16,970 nt of DNA from Desulfobacteraceae bacterium. GTDB taxonomy: Bacteria > Desulfobacterota > Desulfobacteria > Desulfobacterales > Desulfobacteraceae. The stretch is taken from assembly GCA_003354055.1 (NCBI GenBank), contig PIVQ01000086.1, forward strand, positions 1-16,970. Direction: 5' to 3'. The first letter of the stretch is position 1. The number at the start of each line of letters is the position of its first letter. Shown in pieces: positions 1 through 8,700 of the stretch. The notes below the pieces were generated by a model. It was not told the DNA's origin, made no database searches, and worked only from the letters and a program-made list of their open reading frames with translations. A program made the position numbers and the translations under genes.

Positions 1-108
1 ATCCAAAATATCAAAACCGAACATTTTGCACCTCCATTGACATGTGACCCTCAGGTTGAGAAAAGGGGCTATAAAGCTGAATATTATCCCCGTTTAAAGG
101 AATTGGTG

Positions 109-132
109 TTCCCGGACACCAAAATCCGGGAA
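109..132. repeat. Short inverted repeat downstream of the AOR gene
   Basis: An 8-bp perfect inverted repeat (TTCCCGGA at 109-116 and TCCGGGAA at 125-132) encloses an 8-nt loop. A second, competing stem, GGTGT/ACACC, overlaps its left arm at about 105-120, so the two hairpins cannot form together. No T-run follows on either strand, so it does not look like a simple terminator. It may be a remnant of a larger structured element in the 208 bp after the AOR stop codon. Confidence 0.4.
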
Positions 133-150
133 TCGAACTTAGGAGTAGAA

Positions 151-173
151 GGCAGGCCTGACAAAGGCCTACC
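151..173 (-). terminator. Candidate 3' hairpin of the three-gene redox operon
   Basis: Read on the minus strand, GGTAGGCCT and AGGCCTGCC form a 9-bp stem with one G-U wobble around a TTGTC loop, starting about 35 nt after the AOR stop codon. The wobble is tolerated only in minus-strand RNA (it is a C-A mismatch on the plus strand), which fits a role in the operon transcript. The sequence after the stem is only modestly T-rich (CCTTCTACTCC), so intrinsic termination is plausible but not canonical. mRNA 3'-end protection is an alternative. Confidence 0.4.
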
Positions 174-208
174 CCGATTCTATACAAGTTTTCCTATTGT
201 TCTGAGTC

Positions 209-2140
209 TTATCCGTAAAGCGCCTGTTTTACCTCAGGCAGATCCAGTTCATCCAGGGTTTCTTTTAATGGCTTGGCCGTATCCTCATCCCATCCCATGG
301 CCTCGTAATAGGCCCGTTTAGCGTCATCCCATTTGAGGACGTTGACGCTGTATGCGTTGGGGCCTTGTTTAAGGGGAGGGTTGCCCCGGGCACGGTCCGG
401 CATTTTGACGGCGGCCACGTCAATGCCTTCACGGATGTTGAAGGCATGTCTGATGGTTTTTATGCGGCGGCCGATTTCCATGTAGTCGTCCAGAGACCGG
501 GTCCAGCCGTTGGTGTGGTTGGCCCATTCCACAAAAGGCGGATTGGGCCCCAGGTAGAATCCGAAGTTGCAAAGTCCTAAGGCGTTGATGATGTCTTCGC
601 CGCAGCTGGCGTTTTTCAGTTCAATGCCCAGCTTTTCCAGGGGGATGTCCGGCGGGATCACGTACTTGGATTTGAACTTGGGGATGGCGTTGCTCAGGTT
701 GAGCTTGGCGTAGGTGTCCTTTTTGATATAGGCATCGATACCGGCAAAGGTGCTGGTGTGGCGGCCCGGGGTGGGTTCCACCTCGTAACCGACCCCTAAG
801 CCCATACCGCCATCCATATTGCGGCAGTCGTGCATGGGCAGTTCCTGACCAAGGACGTGCATGGCGGCGCCTTCAAAATCTTCCAGCTTAAGGTTGTTTA
901 CGGCCATTTTCAGCCCGTCCTTGAGCTGTGCGCCGAATCCTTTGCCGGCAGCCATCTGTTTCACCAGTTCCACTACAGCCTCTGAATTGCCCCAGGTAAG
1001 CTCCAGGCCCCCCGTCGTCTCTTTGGTGATTTTGCCTTGTTCATAGGCATCAAAGGCCCAGTCTACGGTGGTGGCTGTGGAAATGGTGTCCAGACCTGCC
1101 CGGTTGCAGATTTCGTTGGCCTGGAAAATGCTGTCCATGTTGTCGTTGAGGAGCTGGGCACCGAACCCGCATATGGTCTCGTATTCAGGTCGATGGGTAT
1201 CCTCGATCCCTAAGTGGGGGATCTTGCACCTGCCGCCGCAGCCAAAGGGGCAGCCGACACAATAGTATTTTTCCGTTTCATACTGGGTGACTTCAAAGGC
1301 GTTGAGCTTGTTTGCCTTATCGTCGGGAAACTCGATCTCACCCACCCCCTGCCAGTTCATGATGGGGGAGTCCCCGCTTTCGGCGGAACCGGTGAGGGTA
1401 CCGGCCGTACCGCAGTTTTTCATGGTTTGGCCGAAATCATTTAGATCAGTGACCAGTTCCTTGAGTAACCGGGTGGTATGGTCCCACACCTTATCCGGCT
1501 GGTATGCAGGAAAGTTTTGGCGGCCCCGGATGCACAGGGCCTTGAGGTTCTTTGAGCCCATGAGGGCCCCGAACCCGGACCGGCCGGCCAGACGTCCCCC
1601 GTCATTGACCACCCCGGAGATCAATGAGAGGTTTTCCCCTGCCGGGCCGATGCAGGCCACCCGGAAATCCGTGCCACATTCCTGCTGCAGGAATTCCTCG
1701 GTTTCCCGGGCATCCTTCTTCCCCCACAGGTCTCCGGCATCCCGGATCTCTATGGTGGTGTCGTCTATGAAGAGATACACGGGTTTTTCGCTTTTGCCGA
1801 ATATAAAGATGCCGTCATACCCGGTATCCTTTATGGCAGGGGCGAAATTGCCGCCGCAGTTGGAATCCCCCCACGTACCTGTGAGCGGGCTTTTGCCGCA
1901 AATCATCCACCGGCCGTTGAACGCGGCCTTGTGGTTGGTGAGCAGTCCGCTCATAAAGGCCATGATATTGGACTCATCCAGCGGGCCCAAACCGGGTTCC
2001 TGGGTATCGAATATGATCTTGGCAGCCAGACCGTATCCTCCCAGAAAATCCTTGTAGATTTGTTCATCAACCTCTTTAGGCGTGAATGTCTTGTTGGTCA
2101 GATCCACCCATAGGACCTTTCCTGCAACTCCTCTGTTCAT
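209..2140 (-). CDS. Aldehyde:ferredoxin oxidoreductase family protein (tungsten/molybdenum bis-pterin enzyme)
   Basis: A 643-aa member of the AOR family, which holds a tungsten (or Mo) bis-pterin centre and one 4Fe-4S cluster and usually oxidises aldehydes to acids with ferredoxin as acceptor, in the cytoplasm. Visible support: an AOR N-terminal domain (residues 1-205, including a GRSGFGALMGSKNLK block near 186-200), cluster ligands C294, C297 and C301 in a CVGCPFGC motif, the AGLDTIS pterin-binding block near 348-354, and the second pterin/cluster motif NALGLC with the fourth ligand C524. The usual Asp of that DxxGLC motif is Asn519. The usual DPR-type motif reads DCR (438-440). The start at 2140 is set by AGGAGG six nt upstream; the open frame continues to 2311 but only overlaps the preceding gene. 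It is the last gene of the operon, 19 nt after the GRE fusion. The family call is safe. The substrate is unknown, and BamB-like non-aldehyde roles are not excluded. Confidence 0.93.
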   Translation of the reverse strand: MNRGVAGKVLWVDLTNKTFTPKEVDEQIYKDFLGGYGLAAKIIFDTQEPGLGPLDESNIMAFMSGLLTNHKAAFNGRWMICGKSPLTGTWGDSNCGGNFAPAIKDTGYDGIFIFGKSEKPVYLFIDDTTIEIRDAGDLWGKKDARETEEFLQQECGTDFRVACIGPAGENLSLISGVVNDGGRLAGRSGFGALMGSKNLKALCIRGRQNFPAYQPDKVWDHTTRLLKELVTDLNDFGQTMKNCGTAGTLTGSAESGDSPIMNWQGVGEIEFPDDKANKLNAFEVTQYETEKYYCVGCPFGCGGRCKIPHLGIEDTHRPEYETICGFGAQLLNDNMDSIFQANEICNRAGLDTISTATTVDWAFDAYEQGKITKETTGGLELTWGNSEAVVELVKQMAAGKGFGAQLKDGLKMAVNNLKLEDFEGAAMHVLGQELPMHDCRNMDGGMGLGVGYEVEPTPGRHTSTFAGIDAYIKKDTYAKLNLSNAIPKFKSKYVIPPDIPLEKLGIELKNASCGEDIINALGLCNFGFYLGPNPPFVEWANHTNGWTRSLDDYMEIGRRIKTIRHAFNIREGIDVAAVKMPDRARGNPPLKQGPNAYSVNVLKWDDAKRAYYEAMGWDEDTAKPLKETLDELDLPEVKQALYG

Positions 2141-2159
2141 AATGACCCTCCTGATACAA

Positions 2160-5100
2160 TTATTGGTTGTTGCCGTCTGTAAACATCGGCCTGCGCAGAT
2201 GCTGCTGCTGGTGGGCCGGGAACATGGTAATGAAGAACTCGGCCCATCCGCCCATGCGAAGGCGTATGAGGTCGTACCGTTCCGGATATTCCAGGGCCTT
2301 TTCCATGGCATCCCGGTCGGTACAATTGATGGTGAGAATATTGGAACCCAGGGATCCTTGGCTAAATTCCCGGATAACCTTTTTCAGGGTTTCCTTGTCC
2401 GTGTTTTCCGGGATATCGATATCCACGGGGCCCGGGATGTTCAGGGCATAGGCAGACGTCGGCCCGTTCCATCCTTTTAAGGCTTCGAAGATATCCCGGG
2501 GTTCCGGGTTGGGCGGGAGGTCTGACGGACTTGGCATGGGGCTGAAGTTTGAGGACACGGTGGACCCTTTGCGCCGGCCGTCGGCCGAGGCGCCTGTGGA
2601 AAGCCCCAGTCCGTAGTAATCCTCAAAGGTGCCGTACCCCGGTGTCAGCTTGAACGCAAATGGGCGATCCGGCATGCTGTACCGCTGGTACACATCGGCC
2701 AGGCGTTCGGCAAAAGCCGGGCTCACAGCTTCAGCCGGTTTTTCAAGGATATCCATGAAGATGGCACCTAATTTCGAGGCCACCTTGCCACCGAATTCAT
2801 TCACCTCTTTGTCCGTATTTCCGAACTTGGGCAGGGCCAGGGCAGTGTCCCGCAACTGTTTGAACCGCTGAGCCGTGAGGTCGGAGCGTTCCGGCCCGGC
2901 ATACTTGTTCTGAAAAGGCTCGATCATGTCATGGCCCCAGTCGCAGAGCAGGGCGTCCCGCAATTCGGGAAGGTTGGTGACGGCCGATGAGGGGTCGTAC
3001 ACCATTTTCCAGGTGGCCCACAGGGAGTCGATGGCACAGGGCACCCCAAAGATCATCGGAGCCAGGATATGGTGGACAGCTCCTGCATTGGTGAGATCCC
3101 GGCCTGATTCCATACAGCCCACAATCATGGTGGAGAGCAGGGGGCTGGGACAGATATTGTCCAAACCGCCGTAGTTGTTCACCAGGCCGTTCATGGTTCC
3201 GGCTGCCAGCCATTTATAGTGGTTGTAGAACAGGTTTAGAAAATCCTCAAAGCTTTTGATTTTTTCAGCCGGGGGACATGGGAAGGAGACATTGGCTCCC
3301 CTCAGGTAAACGGGTCCTGCCTGGATATAGGAGGCCCCCCGGTTCAGGGCGGCTTCCATGGCGTTCATCACCGGGCAGTAGCAAAGGCCGAACTCTGTCT
3401 TCCCCTGGATAATGGGTTCCCAGCAGCCGTCGGCAGAATAATCCCGGGCATCGGAAAGATCCATGGTAGTGCCGAACTGTTCCAGCATGGGCACGAAATG
3501 CACATCAGCCATGAGAAAGGGATGGGCGCCGCCGCTGAGGATGGCCTGGGCTGCCTCGTCCACGATCTTGTCAGGGGTGTCCGGGTTCACACGCAGGGAC
3601 ACGCAGGGGCTGTTCACGGGAAGGCGGCGGATGGCCTTGAGGCAGAGGTGGGTGACGTCGTTGCAGCCGTCCGTGGGCGCCTCACCGCCATGGGCCTGCC
3701 AGCCCCCCAGGGTTAGCTGCATCACCCATTGGCTGGCCTTATCCCCCTGGGGTACGGCCGCAGTGCCGGCATAGGGTACGGCGCAGGTGCCGAATGTGCG
3801 CCAGTCGTCAAAGAACTGCCGGTTCATCAGGACCCGTTCATCCATCTTGATCCAGAAGGCATCAATGATCTCCTGACTGTCTTCGATATTCTTGTCATTA
3901 TAAAAGGGTGCAAGATATTGGTCAAACCGGCCCAGGGAGATCAGTTCGCCAGCCAGATGCAGGCAGCAGTGCATACCGAATACCAGCTGGACCGCGTCGT
4001 GGAAGGACTTTGGTGGTGAATCAGCCAGCAGATCCATGCGTTTGGCGATGCTGTTCAGGTTGCTGGCTTCCCTGGTCTGCCCTGGTTTCAGGGCGGCTTT
4101 TTTATCCCTTGCCAGCTGGGCGTAATTTCTGAACCAGGTCTGGGCCCCTTGCAGACCCAGGGCCGCAGACCTGTAAAAATTTTGCTTGTCCGGGTCATCG
4201 TTGTGGGCCGCAGCCTTTTCCTCCGCCTCTTTCAGCAGGGTGCCGATGCCCTTGTTGAGCAGGGTTTCGTAATGGGGGGTGATGTGCCCGGCCATGGAAA
4301 ATTCATCCAGGTTCCGGAAAAATCCTTCGATGTGCTCGTCTTCGGCGAGATAGGCCATGACCCGCACACCTGTTCCCAGGGTAAAGGGCGGCAGCACGCC
4401 CACGATGACCTCGTTGTTGTCGATACGGAACACCTCTGCCTGGTCTGTGATCTCTTTATTCCCGCCGGTGAGGTCCGACAGCATGAATTGGATGCTCATG
4501 CCCTTGCGCTGGGGAATGGGCAGTTCCGACCAGCTTTTGGGTGCATCCGGGTGGTCTTTCAAGTGGCCCATGTCCGGGTATTCCTTGTGGGCATACCAAT
4601 TGTTGTGCCACCGGGAAAAAGTGGTGCCCAAAAGTTCCATGATCCTCGGGGACAGGGGCATGTCGCCGGCAGCGGACTGGCGGCCCATATTGTGGAGGAA
4701 ATCCTTGGTGTTGTAATATTGGTAACCGTTTTCGCTGCGCACCTGGAAAAAATCATTCATGGACACGGGCAGGGTGCCATGGGCCTCCTTCAGCTCCAGT
4801 TCCCCGGCGCTGGGTACGTACCAGAAGTTGCCCATGTCGGCCGTGGACACGGTGAGATGCTCATCCTTGATAAACCCGGGCCGGTCCCCAAGCATCCCAC
4901 CCAGAGTCATGTGAAAGGCTTCCACGCTTTTGGCGTAGGCTGTGACAAAGGCGCCTTCCTCCCGCTGGGGGCCAGTAGGGGAATTTCCGAACACCTGTCC
5001 CTGGTTTACGATGCGGTAGTTGAGTCCGTCCTTGTCCAGCACCCGCACGCATTTCAGGTGGCTGCGCTTGATATGGCCGGGTACGAGATTGCCCTTATGG

Positions 5101-5753
5101 TCCCGGCCGATCATGTTTTCGATACCAAGCTCGGTCATGTTGCCCAGGATCTCCCAGTCATGGACAAACCGCTGGGTCAGGACAAAACAGCCGCCAACAT
5201 GGTCCGGGGCCTCGGTCCCGATAACGGCTCGCTTGGAGAAGTTTACCGGGTCCACCGAAGAGATGATGCCGTGGAGGATGCGGCGTCCGTATACCGTGCC
5301 TTCCCGCTGAGCATTGCCTTGCACCAGGATGATGTCTTCCGCATCAGGCCCTAAGGCTTCCCGGATCAGACCTGCGAATTCTTCCAGATGATCCGGAGTG
5401 TCGGCCTTGAGATGGAAAAACAGGTGACCGCCGGACCGGCAAAAGGGCGGGGAAGTGTTGAGGATACCATCCATGCCTTCCATGCCGCCGTCCTCGATCC
5501 CGGGTGGCACGGATAAACCGGATTCCCTGCACCATTTGGCCCAGAGCCCGGTGTCAATGGAGCAGACCGCCAGGGCCCGGGTTTTCAGTCGTTTGCTTTT
5601 TTGCGTAAGGACGGCAGTCAACTCTTTGAGCTTCTGGAACGTGTCCAACCCCTGGTGACCCTCCTTGAGATGAACGGTCAGAAATGACATGTGTTTCCGG
5701 GCTGCGGGCAGCCCCAATTGGCTCTGTTTTAACGCATAATCATAATCGTACAT
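2160..5753 (-). CDS. DyP-type peroxidase-like domain fused to a glycyl radical enzyme
   Basis: A 1197-aa fusion. Residues about 10-315 follow the DyP heme-peroxidase fold (YfeX type): they align through the HGIISS segment (the GxxDG position), GGCFVLTQR, the MIGR box, SHL with the proximal heme ligand His232, and IVNQGQVFG. The distal Asp is Ser165 and the distal Arg is Asn250, so ordinary peroxidase chemistry is doubtful. Residues about 340-1197 are a full-length PFL-like glycyl radical enzyme: GRFDQYLAPFY near 608-618, active-site Cys777 and Glu779 in DGCWEP, an ADGRRKG stretch near 1056-1062, and the radical loop RMGGW with Gly1169. The Cys-x-Glu pair is typical of GRE eliminases and decarboxylases rather than pyruvate formate-lyase. 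The start at 5753 has AAGGA 5 nt upstream, and the RBS lies in the 13-nt gap after the Mo-hydroxylase stop, suggesting translational coupling. Substrate unknown; no activase lies nearby. Confidence 0.92.
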   Translation of the reverse strand: MYDYDYALKQSQLGLPAARKHMSFLTVHLKEGHQGLDTFQKLKELTAVLTQKSKRLKTRALAVCSIDTGLWAKWCRESGLSVPPGIEDGGMEGMDGILNTSPPFCRSGGHLFFHLKADTPDHLEEFAGLIREALGPDAEDIILVQGNAQREGTVYGRRILHGIISSVDPVNFSKRAVIGTEAPDHVGGCFVLTQRFVHDWEILGNMTELGIENMIGRDHKGNLVPGHIKRSHLKCVRVLDKDGLNYRIVNQGQVFGNSPTGPQREEGAFVTAYAKSVEAFHMTLGGMLGDRPGFIKDEHLTVSTADMGNFWYVPSAGELELKEAHGTLPVSMNDFFQVRSENGYQYYNTKDFLHNMGRQSAAGDMPLSPRIMELLGTTFSRWHNNWYAHKEYPDMGHLKDHPDAPKSWSELPIPQRKGMSIQFMLSDLTGGNKEITDQAEVFRIDNNEVIVGVLPPFTLGTGVRVMAYLAEDEHIEGFFRNLDEFSMAGHITPHYETLLNKGIGTLLKEAEEKAAAHNDDPDKQNFYRSAALGLQGAQTWFRNYAQLARDKKAALKPGQTREASNLNSIAKRMDLLADSPPKSFHDAVQLVFGMHCCLHLAGELISLGRFDQYLAPFYNDKNIEDSQEIIDAFWIKMDERVLMNRQFFDDWRTFGTCAVPYAGTAAVPQGDKASQWVMQLTLGGWQAHGGEAPTDGCNDVTHLCLKAIRRLPVNSPCVSLRVNPDTPDKIVDEAAQAILSGGAHPFLMADVHFVPMLEQFGTTMDLSDARDYSADGCWEPIIQGKTEFGLCYCPVMNAMEAALNRGASYIQAGPVYLRGANVSFPCPPAEKIKSFEDFLNLFYNHYKWLAAGTMNGLVNNYGGLDNICPSPLLSTMIVGCMESGRDLTNAGAVHHILAPMIFGVPCAIDSLWATWKMVYDPSSAVTNLPELRDALLCDWGHDMIEPFQNKYAGPERSDLTAQRFKQLRDTALALPKFGNTDKEVNEFGGKVASKLGAIFMDILEKPAEAVSPAFAERLADVYQRYSMPDRPFAFKLTPGYGTFEDYYGLGLSTGASADGRRKGSTVSSNFSPMPSPSDLPPNPEPRDIFEALKGWNGPTSAYALNIPGPVDIDIPENTDKETLKKVIREFSQGSLGSNILTINCTDRDAMEKALEYPERYDLIRLRMGGWAEFFITMFPAHQQQHLRRPMFTDGNNQ

Positions 5754-5766
5754 GGTTTTCCTTCCT

Positions 5767-8700
5767 CTATTTTGATGTTTTGGGAAAATTGCAGATACAG
5801 GTCTGCCGTATCCGTTGGGGCGTGGCCGGCGATGCAAGGCCGAACCAGCCGGATTTCCCCATTTGTTGTCGATTGGCCAGGATGGCGTGCTTCACGGCAA
5901 AGAATACGCTGGATGCCAGTACCAGGGGCGGCTCTCCGATTGCCTTGGAGGATTTCACCAGGTTGGGATTCGGGGGCACGTCCGTTACGGTCTCCCTGGG
6001 AAAGAGGATGACGTTGAATTCTTCCGGGATGGTGGAGGAGCCCGGGATTTTGTAATCCCAGGTGTTAACCGCCTTTTCAATTCCGTCCACAAACACGGAC
6101 TGTTCGGTGAGCACATTCCCGATACCCATGACAAAGGCCCCTTCCACCTGTCCCACATCCACGGCCGGGTTCAGGCTTTCGCCGGCATCGTAGCAGACGT
6201 CAGACCGCAACACCCGGGTCTCTCCTGTGAGCACGTCGATTTCCACCTGGGATACGGCGGCAGAGTAAGTCTGGCCGATGAACCCGTTGACGGTCTGGGT
6301 AAATTCGGGATTTTTGAAAGCGATGTTTTTTACGGTAAATGAACTACCCGGTTGTTTGTACCGGGTCTGTGAGGAGAGGTTAATCCTCTGCATATAGGCC
6401 TGGGATACGATGTTCTGCCAGATGAGCTTGCCTTCAGGGCCGTTGGGGTCCAGAGCTTCCCAGCCTTCTTCATAATCCCAGAAGTTGATGCAGTTGTCCC
6501 TGCACCAGGTTATTCCTTTTTCATCTCTCAGGCCGTAGGTAAACTCTTCCAGTCGTTTGCGCAGGTTTTGGGCGGCCTCTACAATAGCGCCGCCGTTAAG
6601 GTCGGTACCGGTGGATGCACCGGTGCTGGAGGGGTTGGGGATCACGCTGGCTTCGAAGGGCGCCATTTGAACCAGGCGCAGGGGAAGGCGCAGTTCGCTG
6701 GCCGCAAGTTGGGCCATTTTGGTGGCAAGCCCCTGACCGGTCTCAATGCCGCCGGTGTGGCCAAGCACCGTGCCGTCATGGGAGAATACCTCGATAAAGG
6801 CACCGCCCTGCTGGAGAAACTCCGCATTGTACCCCAGACCGTACATCATGGGAATAGCGGAGATGCCCTGTTTTTTCCACTTGTTTTCCCGGTTGAATTT
6901 TTTAACCTGTTCCAGGCGATTGCCAAAATCGCTTTTTTCCAGCACATATTCCCACACATGGGACATGTAGCAGGAATTCAGGGGTTCCCCATAGGGGGTG
7001 AGGTCCCCCATTTGGTTCAGGTTTTTGCCCCGCAAATCTTCGGGCTGCATGCCGAGACTGTGGGCTGCCCTCTCAACCCCTTCCTCCAGGATCAGGGTGG
7101 CCTGGATCATTCCGAATGACCGCAGGGCCGTGTTGGTGGATTTATTTGTGCGGCAGACATCGCCGACGACCTGGCTGTTGGGGACATAATAAGGGCCGTC
7201 GGATTTAAGCATCATGCAGTTCAGCACGGGGTAGGAGCAGTCATAGGTGTTGCCCCCGTCGGTCCAGATATTGGTGTGGCGTCCCATGATCTTACCCTTG
7301 TTTTGGGGATCATCCCTGCCGTTGCCCACGGCCAGGGCAGACTTGCCCAGCGCCGGGTGGCGTTTACCCATAAATGTGGTGTCCACCCCGCGGTACAGGG
7401 CCATCTTAACAGGTTTGCCGGTTTTAACGGCTGCCAGAGCAGCGGCCACGGCCGGGTAGGGGGTCCGGCAGGTCTTGCCGCCGAACCCGCCTCCCAGGCG
7501 GTCGATCTTGACGTTTACTCGGTTGGCAGGCAGCCCGGTGACCGAGCAAACCGCCGTATGCACCGACATGGGGCTCTGACTGGAGGCACGGATTTCCAAG
7601 GTGTTCCCGTCCCGGGGAAAGGCGGCGCAGGATTGGGTTTCCAGGTAGAAATGGCACTGGGCACCGGTGTGCTGCTCAATGGAGGAAATGTCACAGTTTA
7701 CCCCGCCGACAACGCTTTCAGGCGTGTCTTTCCAGCTGAATTCGCTGTCCGGTCGGGTCACCTTCCAGATATGGACCTCGGTTTGGGTGTCCTCGAAAAT
7801 GCTGTCCTTTTCTACGGCGTCCGGGATGGTGTAGATGGGTTCTTCATCCTTGTCCGTGTAAGAGATGCATTTGTACTGAAAAGCTGAGGCAGCACTGCCG
7901 GCAACGGTGTCGTTATTCGCGATCACAACGGCAATGGGCTGCCCTGCACAGGTGACATCGTCAATACAAAGATAGGGGTCGTCACAGGCCTTCGTCTGCA
8001 AGGATTGGGGCAGATCATGGGCAGTGATAACGGTTTTTACCCCCGGGAAATTTTCCTTGAGCCAGGCCTCTGTCTGCTGGGGAGTGGCCGGGTCCGTATC
8101 CGGGGTTTTAAAGTTAAAATCGGCCAGGGGCCGGGTGGAAAGTACATAATGTCCGAACAGCCCGTCCGGGGGTAAGGGGATGTTATGGGTATAGAGGGCC
8201 TGGCCTGTGGCCTGTTCATAAGCGGAAAGCTTTAGGTAAGGCTCGCGTAGTGCACCTGCAGGTTTCAGGTCCGGGAAGATCTGACTGCCACGGGATACAG
8301 GCCGTTCCCAGGTCCGGCCTGCATCTGATTCATCCGCAGGTATCAGGTCCGGGGCGATGGATTTTGACACGTGGACAAAAAATTTGAAAAAGAATCCCCA
8401 GGTCAGTTTCAGTTTATAGTCCGGAGCGTAAAAGGAATCCCCTGGTGTGCCGGACATGGCCTCTTCCATATCTTTGCCAAGGGCGGCATAGGCGATATCC
8501 GGCAACGCTTCGCCCCAGGTTTTCCCCGTCAGGCTCTCCTGAAACGAAAGGGCAAAAAACGGGATGAGGTTAGACCCGCCCAGGGCGGCCCGCACCCGGG
8601 TGATTTTATTGTTAGAATCCACCTGCAGACGAAAGCAGGCATTGACAATGGCCCGGCTGTCATCCGGCCGCTGGCCGGTTTTATAGGCCCGGATAAATTC

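Noticed and set aside
106..150. tRNA-like T-arm on the minus strand (TTCGATT context)
   Set aside because: The flanking 5-bp stem does not pair, and no acceptor, D or anticodon arms can be built around it.
1287..2057. 256-codon plus-strand open frame
   Set aside because: Antisense shadow within the AOR gene; no RBS or domain.
2141..2311. Upstream extension of the AOR start to 2311
   Set aside because: The extra residues are an out-of-frame reading of the GRE C-terminus including the radical loop; AGGAGG precedes ATG 2140.
4149..5354. 401-codon plus-strand open frame
   Set aside because: It lies fully antisense to the GRE fusion, and its product has no recognisable motifs; the GC-rich coding bias of the real gene explains the open frame.
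5754..5837. Upstream extension of the GRE fusion start to 5837
   Set aside because: It would overlap the end of the Mo-hydroxylase, the added residues look non-coding, and ATG 5753 has its own well-placed RBS.
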